Positions 45,948 through 57,600 of a stretch of 64,000 nt of DNA are shown here, piece by piece. The notes under the pieces were generated by a model. The model was given only the letters and a program-made list of their open reading frames with translations. It made no database searches and was not told the DNA's origin. The stretch's first letter is position 1. Each line of letters opens with the position of its first letter. A program made the position numbers and the translations under genes. Source of the DNA: Halichondria panicea (taxonomy: Eukaryota; Porifera; Demospongiae; Suberitida; Halichondriidae); contig NC_087389.1 of the NCBI RefSeq assembly GCF_963675165.1, forward strand, positions 3,532,830 through 3,596,829, in the 5' to 3' direction.

Positions 45948-46692
45948 CTTTGTGTTATACCTCAAACTAAAACAAGCACACATTATTTTGTGTTTAAAAG
46001 CACAGAATAATTATTAGTTGTTTTTTTTCTGCGAGTATAGTGTTAGCTAATCGCTGTATACTTTATGCAAAATTAATAATACTCCAAATCGATCATCAGT
46101 CGTATAAAAGGTAACCATAATTATTATACTCCACTCGAGCCACAAGTTTTGCATTGACGTTGAGATCGAGATAAATAATAATAATGTCATTAACGATCAT
46201 GATCAGTTAAGTGATTCGTAACGAAGGTACGTAGGCTATAAGCATATTCACTGTCATGTGATTGCAATTGAATTATATTGAGCAAACAGACTACTACCAG
46301 CCATCTACTAGTAGGAAAGCACATAATTATTAACAGAATTTTGCAATCCAACAACCACGCAATTGTATGGTGTACGTCTGACCTGGTGTATGTGTTATAT
46401 ATGACTTATTTAAATGGACGTCTACTACATATGTAAAGTAACTATTTATTCGGCAAATCATATACCTCCTCCTTGCCTTGCACCTCACACATTAAACAGT
46501 TATATTACGTGAACAAACAAAGACTAATTTGGCTCAATGCATAGTCTCATAAATCATTAAAGTTATGACCGTACAGACTGTTCTGATCAAATCGTTGCAT
46601 GCGTAAACAGTATACGCACGTAAACAGTATACGCACGTACATGTACACAAAGGGACAACACTCAACAACAATCCTGTAACTTATGTCCAGCA
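45948..46692. other. Convergent intergenic region
   Basis: It lies between the 3' ends of the kinase gene and the first MRH-like gene. It contains an 18-bp direct duplication (GTAAACAGTATACGCAC, 46603-46637). From about 46450 it resembles the 3' flank of the second MRH-like gene (49430 onward), so the tandem duplication includes this flank. Confidence 0.55.
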
Positions 46693-47916
46693 CTACTTGC
46701 AGTCATCGTACGGCTGACCAATGCACTTCCCTCGGACCAAAAAGTTCTGCAGTGGAGAGAGGGAACATGTCAGATATTCCTAGATAAATAATTAAAATGA
46801 CTTACGTATTGCAGATTTGGTTTCTCATTAACAAACTCAATTGTTGTTTTCTCCACACTCTTATCCTCAATAAAGGTGATCTCTGTTATTCTATACAGAG
46901 TCAAAATTAATATCATTTACAGACTGCTAATTGGTGAGATGAAATCATCACTTGGCCACCAAATTAATTCTTTATAATTATATACCTCCAATCAGTCCCC
47001 CATGGGTACTGAACTGTGAATTGTATGTCCTGAAAGTTGTAGTTAAAGAGCCAGATAGGTTCTTTGATCAACCCGCAATTGTAGTACTGGTCTGCCTTTT
47101 GACAGAACGCCACACCAGTTGTATTAAAAGCGTCTGGACACACTACACCATTGCAAGGGTCTAGCAAGTAGGAGTAGTACTTGCCTATCACATTCATCCT
47201 GTAAAATGAATAGCACTTAAATTAAGGCGACACTTTTAAAGCCATATGTCGCTTATTATGTAAAGTCAAGAGAAAGTAGATTACATCACCCACACTTGGA
47301 TTGGTCAGTGTGCAAATTTCAAGCCCATGACAGATACAGGAAGTCACGTTACTCTCCGCATACATCTGATGTACAGTATGCCTACGTTCGATACTCTCTT
47401 CTCTATCATATATACTCTCGCTTGGTAAAGTTCTGGTGTCGCATAATTAGAGGATCACATCTAATTGGAGCTAGGTAGCTCTCTTAGTCTATTTGCTTCG
47501 ATTTAAGCGCCTTAAATGTATTTTCCAGTGTGCTATAAGCTACAATCGAGGCTAGGGTGTGGTTATAATTATCTCCAATTAGGACGTGAAAGTAATTATC
47601 CTGTTCTACTTTTAGAGCTAGGTCAGAAAATTGCCTAATAGGGCAAGGGGTGTTGCATATGGAGGGGCGCCTTACTGTACCAATAGATCCACCATCAGTT
47701 GGTAGACTCTTAATCGTGTATATATTGTAGGTAGATCTATACACAAACTCACGGATAGCCAAAAATTTTGCTGATATCAAAGGTTGTCCCATTGCAAGTG
47801 GCTTGACACTTGTGGTCAGGGTGGACAGTGCATTGAGCACCCTCTGCTGGAGCCAACAGCGAGCTCAAAGACACACAAATACAGCAAACAAGAATCAGAG
47901 AAGATGACTTGGGCAT
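46693..47916 (-). CDS. Secreted MRH-like protein, copy A
   Basis: Small secreted or luminal protein of 171 residues. Four exons on the minus strand: 47753-47916, 46986-47198, 46806-46890, 46693-46746; phases close. Residues 1-27 form a signal peptide (MPKSSSLILVCCICVSLSSL). The mature part has nine or ten Cys, with CNGTTFDISKIFGYP, CNGVVCPD, CQKADQYYNCG, TVQYPWGTDWR and a C-terminal RGKCIGQPYDDC. The pattern of Cys with FDIS at the start and Y-x-G-x-x-W-R late resembles mannose-6-phosphate-receptor-homology domains, which bind glycans; this assignment is by eye. There is no transmembrane helix or GPI-type tail. The start at 47916 was chosen because it gives a clean signal peptide; an in-frame ATG exists at 48018. 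A close copy lies 1.7 kb upstream in the same orientation. Confidence 0.8.
47274..47420. repeat. Single arm of the palindromic element family of 32119-32441
   Basis: AAAGTAGATTACATCACCCA through CGTTCGATACTCTC closely follows the right arm of 32119-32441, but the matching left arm is absent. It lies in the first intron of MRH-like copy A. Confidence 0.75.
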
Positions 47917-48634
47917 GATGCAAACACTTATTGAGCACTTATTTTGCTTAATTGAGAACCATGCAGCCAGCCCCTCCCACTTTCTGTTGACTAGTGCCCA
48001 ATGAGGTGCTGGAATCACTGGACTTATAATTTAAATACACTACTATTAATTATTTGTAGACTTGTCGTGTAGTTCCTCTTGCATAGTCAGACACATAGCA
48101 AATACAAAAAATATGGCTGATTAAAACAGAAGACTGTCAAGTCACTTTTGAATATGAGGTAATTGGCCAAACGTTCATTGCCTGCATGGATGTAGTGGAA
48201 GCTTTGCCCAGTCTATGGTCACAGTAACATAGCTACGACCATTGAGAAAGACCATCTGGTGCAAGCACTGAAAAGCCAAAGTTGTATAGTGATGAGAAGG
48301 GTAGGCAACTAGATTCAATGGCTTCTTTTCTCGTCCGAGTAGCCTCGATCCCAACCCCTCTCACCAGAGGGAGCAGCCTGGAATTGAGGCGTCCGAGGTA
48401 CAGGTATACAGAGTACACACCAACTGGTATTTTTGTCATACTTTGTAGAGACCCTTAAAGTCAAGATCACCTATATTATAGTGTAAATGTACAACACAAC
48501 CCACCATCCATGCACACACACGCACGCAGGCACACACTCCTTTAGGCCTACTAACTACGCTGCTAAGACAGGGGAGGACCTCAGCAGTATGGAAAAAGGT
48601 ATCTCATCAGAGACTAATAACTTGCAGCCCACCT

Positions 48635-49029
48635 CAGGGGCGTAGGCAGGAATTTGAGGAAGGGGGGGCTGAGCTTTCGCGCCAGAAACTACTTGGCGCG
48701 GAGCGCCGAAAATTCCGGTGACCAGGAGCCACACCCCCTAATTAATGACTCATTGCGCATGTGCAAGAAATAGCCACACCTTGCTTCAATTAATAATACT
48801 GCTAAAGCTAGCTAGCTAGCCGTAGCTAGCTAGCTAGCTTAGTTGCACTAAAGAATCAAAGTTACTAGTATAGTATAGCTAGCTCTTGGACATGCTGTTT
48901 GTCTGCCACTAATCTATACCAGTAATTCCCAGGCTGAAGACTCATCAGAGAAGGTGGGCTCTTAGTGTAGTTTTTGCAGAGAAAGGGGGGGCTCCAGCCC
49001 CCAAAGCCCTCCCCCTCCCTACGCCCCTG
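48635..49029. mobile_element. TIR element with CAGGGGCGTAGG ends, 395 bp
   Basis: Starts CAGGGGCGTAGGCAGG and ends CCTCCCTACGCCCCTG, flanked by a perfect 5-bp duplication CACCT (48630-48634 and 49030-49034). The ends resemble widespread GGGGCG-ended non-autonomous transposons. No coding region. Confidence 0.75.
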
Positions 49030-49225
49030 CACCTCCAGTCTGGCGACTAGCAATGAGGAAGACATGCATGGGTCCATGGACATGGGGCTACTGAGGACCC
49101 TTCACCAAGAACAAGTGTGTAATATGCAGTGCGATGCGTTAACTGTAGTACGAAGAATGGGAATCCAGCACGCTTAAATTGTGTACATGCACTTATATAC
49201 AATTTAGTTTAGGTGTGTAAAGGGA

Positions 49226-49352
49226 ACAGTAGAACAGAGAGAACACTAGGAACAGAGAACGTTAAGAACTAGGAAGTGTAGGAATAGTTAGGAACATTAG
49301 GAACACTAGGAGCAGAGGGAACACTAGGAACCGTAGGAACAGAGGGAACAGC
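49226..49352. repeat. Imperfect simple repeat, AGGAACA type
   Basis: Many variants of AGGAACACTAGGAACAGAGG in direct orientation, with units of about 8-12 bp. No coding potential. Confidence 0.7.
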
Positions 49353-49664
49353 TGTTTAATAGACAATTTACATGAGGTATATACCAATTTACATGAAGTA
49401 CCAATTTACATGAAGTACCCCGATAATAACCTTATGCCTCCTTGCCTTAATTTGCACATCACCATTAATTAACCCACAATTACCATGTACAAAGTATACA
49501 ATGACATTTGGCTCAATGGCGGCAGATGGTCTCACAAAATAATTATGTGTAACTACCGACTGTTCCGATCAAATCATTGCATGCATATAAACAGTACAAA
49601 GGTAGTGTCGACACTCAAGAGTATAAACTTAATAATCGTGGTGTAATCCAGCTTATGTCCAGCA

Positions 49665-51416
49665 CTACTTGCAGTCATCGTACGGCTGACCAATGCACTT
49701 CCCTCGGACTAAAAAGTTCTACAATGGAGAAAATTAATGCCAGATTCTTGATAAAAAGTGACTTACGTATTGCAGATTTGGTTTCTCATTAACAAACTCA
49801 ATTGTTGTTTTCTCCACACTCTTATCCTCAGTAAAGATGATCTCTGATATCCTAATAATCGTATGATGTGCTATTAGTGTGACTGGAGAGTGTACAGCAA
49901 TTAATCCCGTATCAGATTAGGTCCAGTAATTAATTGCACGTTGTCATTGACAGCGTATTGTTTTCAAATAACGGCCACGGCCGAAAATTTTAATAAAAAC
50001 TACATCATACACGATTAGAAATATAGCATGGTTACTCATGCAATAAGAGATTAATAGCACTCGGCTACGCTTTGTGCAATTAGCAACCTTGCTATTGCTT
50101 GTTACTCGTGCTATTAATCCCATATTGCACTCTTAGCCATACAATTTCAAACAATGATTTTACAGACTGCTATAATTGGCAAGTAATCAAATTATCACGC
50201 CCATATTATTATGGCAAAAATTATGATGACTGGCATAAAACATAAATTATAGGTGTGGCTCCGATTCTTAACGAATAGCTTAGCTATAAGCAGAACTGCA
50301 AACTAGTCAATAGATTCGAGGTGGCTTGGGGATCGCTATTAGCCGTGGCTATTTTTGAAAAATAAAGCCACCTCGCTAATCAATCGCTTGCCGATCGATC
50401 AAACAAATTGCTGCAAATATATACTTACCTCCAATCAATTCCCCATGGGTATTGAACTGTGAACTGTGTGTTCTGAAAGTTGTAGTTAAAGAGCCAGATA
50501 GGTTCTTTGATCAACCCGCAATTGTAGGACTGGCTTTCCATTTGACAGATCGCCACACCAGTTGTATTAAGAGCGTCTGGACACATTACACCATTGCAAA
50601 GGTCTACCAGGTAGTCGCCGTACTTGCCCTTCACAGTAATTCTATAAAATAAATGAAATCAAGTTATACCAAAATTTAGCTATACCTCCTATTTTATTGT
50701 ATGGTTTGCAATAGCCCGTAAGCTCAGCTTTTCACAAACTTGCGGGTGTTGGAACCATCTATAGATTCACCAATAAATGTTTGATATACAGGAACCTCCA
50801 TTAACGATCACCTCTGATCTGAAGAGCAACCACACGCTCTAAAACGGCCAAGAGAGGTCCAGATTTAAACTACAATGACTTCAATGTAAAGCAACCTCTC
50901 AGGAGCGACCACCTCTATACTCTGTATAATGAGCAGCTTTCTAGTCCCCCAATCAGCTTTAGCAATGGAAAATAACCTACCAGAAAATTATTGCTGAGAT
51001 GGCATTACTTTGCACAATCGTGAAAACCTAGCTATGTCCCTACCAAGATTTGCAAAGTTTTTTTAGGGGCAGAGCAGTTAATGCAAAAATTTAAAGAAAA
51101 ATTAATTAACTCCCACGCACCAGCTCCTTGTATTGAAACGCAAACGTACAACCTGCCAATTTTTTTTTTCTGAGGGCTCTTAAACAGTGAACATTTCCCG
51201 CAATATACAATAGTAGATCTACAAGCAATCTCACTCAGAACTCAGAACTCACGGATAATCAAAAAGTTTGCTGATATCAAAGGTTGTCCCATTGCAAGTG
51301 GCTTGACACTTGTGGTCAGGGTGGACAGTGCATTGAGCACCCTCTGCTGGAGCCAACAGCGAGCTCAAAGACACACAAATACAGCAAACAAGAACCAGAG
51401 AAGATGACTTGAGCAT
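49665..51416 (-). CDS. Secreted MRH-like protein, copy B
   Basis: Four exons on the minus strand, 51253-51416, 50429-50641, 49767-49851 and 49665-49718, identical in length to those of copy A (164, 213, 85, 54 bp), giving 171 residues. Signal peptide MLKSSSLVLVCCICVSLSSL, then the same Cys framework with CNGTTFDISKLFDYP, CNGVMCPD, CQMESQSYNCG and TVQYPWGIDWR, ending RGKCIGQPYDDC. Differences from copy A are concentrated in exon 2. No frameshift or stop separates the copies, so both look functional. Introns differ more; the first carries a pogo-like fragment at about 50788-51060. The two genes arose by tandem duplication that included their 3' flanks. Confidence 0.8.
50788..51060. repeat. Partial copy of the 9779-11226 pogo-like element
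   Basis: CAGGAACCTCCATTAACG and internal AGCTTTAGCAATGGAAAATA correspond, in inverse orientation, to the right end and interior of 9779-11226. The other end is missing. Confidence 0.6.
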
Positions 51417-51699
51417 ATACATAATGTCGATGATGAGGAACCTTTGACCTATTATCAGCCAGCCCCTCCCACTTCTCCCAGATCTTCCTTGTACAACACG
51501 TAAAGCTAGCTAGCTATAGGATAGTCTTGCAAGGCAAGTCCAATGGGGATGTTACATGCATAGATCCACTATTATTATAATGAGGTTAACTGTTGTGTCA
51601 CGAGGCAAGTGCACAGGCAGGTACATAGATACATAGCTTGCTACAGTACTTGGGAAATGAAAAGTTGACAAAGAGATTAATACTGTGCAAAAGAGTCAA

Positions 51700-54600
51700 T
51701 CATGAGTCTCTAGTTCTGGAGTACTCAACACACTTTGATGGGTCAGTCGGGAAATGTTGCTGGGAGAATGTCATCAGTCGCTTCACAGCCTGCAACAAAT
51801 GTACTGGACTCAGTATTGGAACCCTAGTAATTATTATAATTATATACTCATTGCTATTAATAGAAGAAAGCAACATTATGCAATAGCGTTAAATTGCTTA
51901 CACAGCAGAGCTTTCAGCAAGGAATATGCTCATGTCAACAGGGGAATAATTATTTCCAAACAACACCCTCATATTAACAAATATGTAAAGGACAATTAAC
52001 CACCATCTGCTCTCAAGAGTAAAAAGTGTTTTTACTCGGATGTTGTACTATTACTATACACATTTCAATAAAGTCATACCGTACCTGAATGTACTTTCTC
52101 TGAGTCTCATCATTGAGAACATGTGCAATCTGCTGAGAGAAGATCTTCTCCCTCCCAGTACGAGCATGGATACCCACCATGGTCACACCAATCGGCCAGG
52201 GGGCGTTACCAATCGCCATGGAGAGGTATGCATCGTTTGCCTGGATGGGTTGATGCGTGTGTATTAAGAATGTACAGACAGTTGAGCTATTAAGAATGTT
52301 CACTGACCATACACGACAGTTAGACTTTGAATATACTCTAGTCTCTACACAAAAAATGCTGTGGTAATGTTTCAAACAGCACTTGTACATGTACAATGTA
52401 TTGTATAGCACGAACTTTTCGGGGGGGGGGGGGGGGAAGAGATTAATTTTCACGGGTTAGAAATATTTGCTATAACGTGCAAAGATTAAAGGTGTGGCTT
52501 CCGGTAAGCAGTCAACCTACGAAATTTATTCAACGAAATTTAAGTGCCTCAAACATTTTGCGCTATACGGTATGCCCTTCCCTCACCTGTACGTATTCTC
52601 TATTCAGTAGGTGGGAACAAATCAGACACAGAAATCTGAGGAGGTCTGGCAGAGTTCTCTGTGCATGGAGAAACAAACAGAGGGGAAAGTAGAAATGTGA
52701 CAATTTGAAACTGCACACAATTGCTGTAGAATGAACATGCTGTACATTGTAACAGGTACAATGCATACTTTACGGTCATATATATATGACACAACACATT
52801 CCTTTCACCTTCTTCTTCATCTGCTTAAACAATGGTTTGAGATATGCCTCTGTTTGTTTGAATGTGACACTCTCAAGCTTGCCCTGTATTGTATTGTGTG
52901 TACGTGTGTGTTGGGGTGGTAGATGTGGAGGGTGAGACTTGAGACTGCTATCCACAACTCAAGACACTAATGACTGACAAACTAGATTTATACTAACGTC
53001 ACGATTAGCAATTAATACAGTCATGTTTAACACGTTACTAACGTATCTAGGTATATGAACACAGTTGGACTGGATACTCTTCCAGACAAGGAATTTGTGA
53101 AAGCCCCATGCACATATAATTAGTTAATGGTTCAGAGATGTGAGTTTCTATTACTTGGATTCCATTATTTTTATGACCAATGTGTATATATAATATATGG
53201 ACTTAATTTTATTGGTATTCTTAAGGTAGGAGAGAAGTCGCATGAATGTGTGCTTGGTATTGAGACAGATACACTGACAAATGACAGTCAGTTACCTTCC
53301 AGCTGGTCTTGACAGCCTCTGGTCTAGAATTCAGTTTCTTAGCCCACTCCTTCAGTAAGAACTGCATGGGGAGAAAGTGCAATGTTGGCGTAGTATTTTA
53401 GTCTGTACTGACTACTCGATAGTGGCGACTACTCCCTACTCCCATTCATTAAGACAATTTTGAGTGGAGGGGTGTGGCAGTGAGTGGCTCGAATAATTAT
53501 AAACCTAAAGTGAGGGGGTGGTATGGACACAATTACTCATGTCACAATACAGGGAACTGGTGCCTCGATCTGGAAGTACATGTACAGTTATGCAGCTAGT
53601 GTCACTGTGGTAGTAAATTGTTATAGACGTAATGCAGATACATGTATGTACGCTGTACCCACCTTGAGGGTTCTGAGGCAGACATCTTGCTGCTTGTCTT
53701 CATCTTCCCCTTTCAAGTCTGTCATCATGGACTGTGTACCATAATTAATAAGACAAAAGCTAAAGTAATGATCCTTACCAGACAAACAATCGTAGGTGTG
53801 CACTTACCAGTAGCTCTTGAAGAGTTGTACCATCATCTTTGAACTGTAGGTCCGAGCGCTCCACTCCAACGTCACCCTGTGCACATGATTGTCACATGAA
53901 TACATATAAGTGAACACCTTATCAAAAGACGACGACATTTCAACAAAAGAGATAGCGCAACAATTATTTGCCATACCACTGGTGTTGCAGACACAAATCT
54001 TCTAATGCAAAGTTATTATAATTATTCGACTAAACAAATTGAGCTGGCGTCCCAAATGAGCCCGCCCTGACAAGAGGAGACATCACTACACACCTTACAA
54101 GCACAGGTTTATTCCCAACTGACCAATGCTGGCCCTACTAACCAAAACAAGAGAAGGGTGGTGAAGGTATCAGAATTTGCACCAGACCAGGGACTAATAA
54201 AAACAAAATCATTGCAAGGAATGCCAGCAAATAAACAAAATAATGCAAAATAATATTGTTATTATTATGGCATCAGCATTTATTTCTTGCTGATCGATAC
54301 AATGCAGTATACGTAATGCGAACCAAATAATAGTCAAGCGAAAATAAATAAAGCATTTGTATAGCGGAATTCCTTTTATTCTACAAAGCTACACATTTCT
54401 GACCCCTTTATTTAGCTCCAATACATGCCTTATCGTTTAATATAACTGTAAACTACTCCAGTTGACAAAACAAGTATGTCTGCTAAATTCACAATATACA
54501 ATAGCACATACCACCACACATTACTGCTGCAAGCAGTACACAAGTGTCTGGCATATGGTGCATAGATCTGATAACAGCCAGTAACACACGGTGAGTATGA

Positions 54601-57600
54601 GGAGATCGAGGATCAAAGAAGATAATCAAATGAGGATCAAAACAGATAATCAAATTTGAACCGCTATCCCAGAAGTACTAACTCATACAGACGCACCCAC
54701 AACATTCAAGATGACTACCCTTCACAAACGCCATCAGGTAAACTATGATATCACTAGATTATAGGGACAGGGTTCAAGTGACTGCATAGAGCCTAATTGT
54801 TGTTACAGGTAGCTTAGAATTGCAGATGCACATATTTGAAAGCCTTATCTGTATCCAGGACGACCTCAGACAGACAACGTACACTGTACACCTGAAGAGG
54901 CTCTAAGGTATGCTCTCATGTGAGAAGTGCCAGAAAGAGTCTTGCACCAAAACAGAGCGAGCGATTGAGCTCTAAGTGTTACTAATCAAAAAAACAAAAA
55001 CAGGAGAAATTGACAATGACAACACAATGATGACAAAAAGACTGTACACCTGACAAGAGGGCCCTGCGGTATGCTCAGGGGTGGGAACTCTGGGATACGC
55101 TATTATATAATACTTCTACTGAGTTGAGTTGACCTGACCGTAAATGGTGAATTTGGTTATCCTTGCAACAATGCTAAATCGTCAGCTCTAATCTACCTAA
55201 TATAACAGCCTCCAGGAAAGCCAAATAACTACACGTACTTCGATAGAGGTCAAACACTCGGCTTTGATCAGTCAATACAACAAAAAGTACCTAAGTATTC
55301 ACTCCCCCCACTAGGGATTCTGTGCAGTAATGTATGCACACACTAGACTAAATCAATAAGTGGCTCGATCTTCAATGCAGGGCACTAGGAGGCAGCTACT
55401 ACATGTATATAATGACAAGTATAGGCAAAAAGAAGACAACTCCACAGTATAGGCTTACATGTACAAGTATATATATATCACATTGTGACCTAAACTAAAC
55501 AGGAAGAGAAGCCACCACGGGAAAGAGCGTAACAAGATATAGCCCTAATAGCATGTTCCACAACACAAGCTGTGGCACAGTCTTTTCAACAAAATAATAC
55601 ACCCATTACAGGAACACCAACAATGACTGGGCTACAAAGGGCAGCCATTGGTGGGCCTGTGGTTTCCTGATATGTAGAACAGGCTCTGTAAAGTGGTCAG
55701 CCATTAATTACTTTAGCAGCTAACATACATGTACATGTATATGCAACAAGGAAGTAGCCTGAGTAGTGTAGGGAAGTGGCTGCACCATGTTGGCTAGAAA
55801 GGTAAACACTACCAAACATTACAAACACTACAAATTATCCATGTACGACCACTCAAATTGCACTGTAAAAAGATAAATAGAGTGGGCTAATCCACAAACA
55901 GTGAAGTACCCCTTTAATAGATCTATATAATTATTCAGAATCAGAGGTAACTCTTAAATGCTGGGAGGGTATACACAAGTTTTAAAGCAAATTTGTGCAA
56001 AATGGAGATTCACATTCACAATAGACTTTAACCTAGCTACGATCCACCTGAAATTTACTAAAACATTACCCAGCTTACTAACCGATCGAAATAAGATAAT
56101 TATGTTTTCATATACATGGAATAGCTAGAACTGAGCTGCCAGCAGTGTTTGAATGAGACACACAGAATAGAATGAGTACACAGTTCGACAACACTACACA
56201 AATAAAACATGAAAGACTTTAAAATACTTGTTCTAATGAGCTGAAAAATGTATATACGAGCAAACCCATGTACGGGTGTCTATGGTACACCATGTAGAGG
56301 TGTATGAAAACGAGAAGGGGCGTGTCTATAGCGGCGGTTGATTAGGTTATCATGTTGCTAGTCTGTGGGCAAACATACCCACTCACTTCCCAAGCTTCAA
56401 GGATAACATTATTATGATTTATATGTAGCCACTACAAACTGTACTTTGTTAGCAGGCTAAATACGGCCAGAGCAGGTACATAACATGTCTGCCTAATTAA
56501 TGCATCCAAGATTTACTACATGCAACCGGGCACCATGATTACAATACATGTATATGGTACAAACAAATTTTAATTATTGGAGCAGTCACTGACTGGTACA
56601 GAGTGATTTTTGTAACCCAGGATACACATGCACTTATGCAGTAGTAATGAACACATAAATACGCTACTCACGTCTTGCCTGGCCAGTTGCAGCAGGTTCT
56701 CATGATCAAGTTTGTCCAGAGCATCTTTGAAATCATTGGTCAGGCCCTGCAAAGGAGGGAGAGTAGCCTTGCTGATACGATATATGTACATGCAGTGCTG
56801 TGAAAATGGGGTGGTGACATGTACTAACATGCTTAGGAACATAACACATAAATATTTACATTTCAAGAGCTCAAGACGATGTGACTGGCAGTACATACAT
56901 GTAGGAGGGAAGGTTCCTCTACCTTTCTTTCTACTACACATTCCCCCTCTATACCCTGGCCACTAATTAAAACCTAACACTATTTGTTTATGAAGGTGCA
57001 CACGTGCACACTGAGACTGATTGGGTTTTATTGAGAGATATAGACACAACCATGGGCTAACAAAGAGATTCATTTGTGTACTGACTTGAACCCTTTGAAC
57101 TTTACCACCCATCAACAAACGTTGCCTGTAACGGGACACCAATATACACAGTGAATACCTAACAATTGTACTGAAGGGGGTGTACAACTCGGTCTAATGT
57201 AACCACCAGCCTTTGTATAATCCTTAAGGTTAAGGTTGAAGTTGAGTAGCGAGCATGGAAAAACAAAAACTCTTTGCAGGCCTGCTATTCAAAAACTGCT
57301 CATTGATTCGTACAAAGCAGTGTGGTTACAAAGTGTGTGTACTGCGTGTACAACAATGATTATCACGTGGGTGTAGTATATTGGGTCAATGCACTGGGTT
57401 AGACACAGCACTCAAGGCGCTACTTTATTCATTTTGGGATATTTTCCCAGGCTATAATTATGTCACTAGAGCATCCAGTTACAGCAATGTACAAATTTAT
57501 AACTGTTGGTAAAACTAGATCTACCAAAAAATGTTCTGGTAATTATTATAATTATACATGCACATGCATGTACAGTGTAAATGCATCTGAATGTACACTA

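Larger units (their letters stand above)
47917..49664. other. Intergenic spacer between the MRH-like copies
   Basis: It holds the promoter side of copy A, the TIR element at 48635-49029, the AGGAAC-rich tract at 49226-49352 and the duplicated 3' flank of copy B from about 49430. No further gene was recognised. Confidence 0.5.

Noticed and set aside
47749-48018. Longer start for MRH-like copy A at 48018
   Set aside because: The 34 extra residues would precede a clear signal peptide, and copy B has no counterpart; the start at 47916 is preferred.
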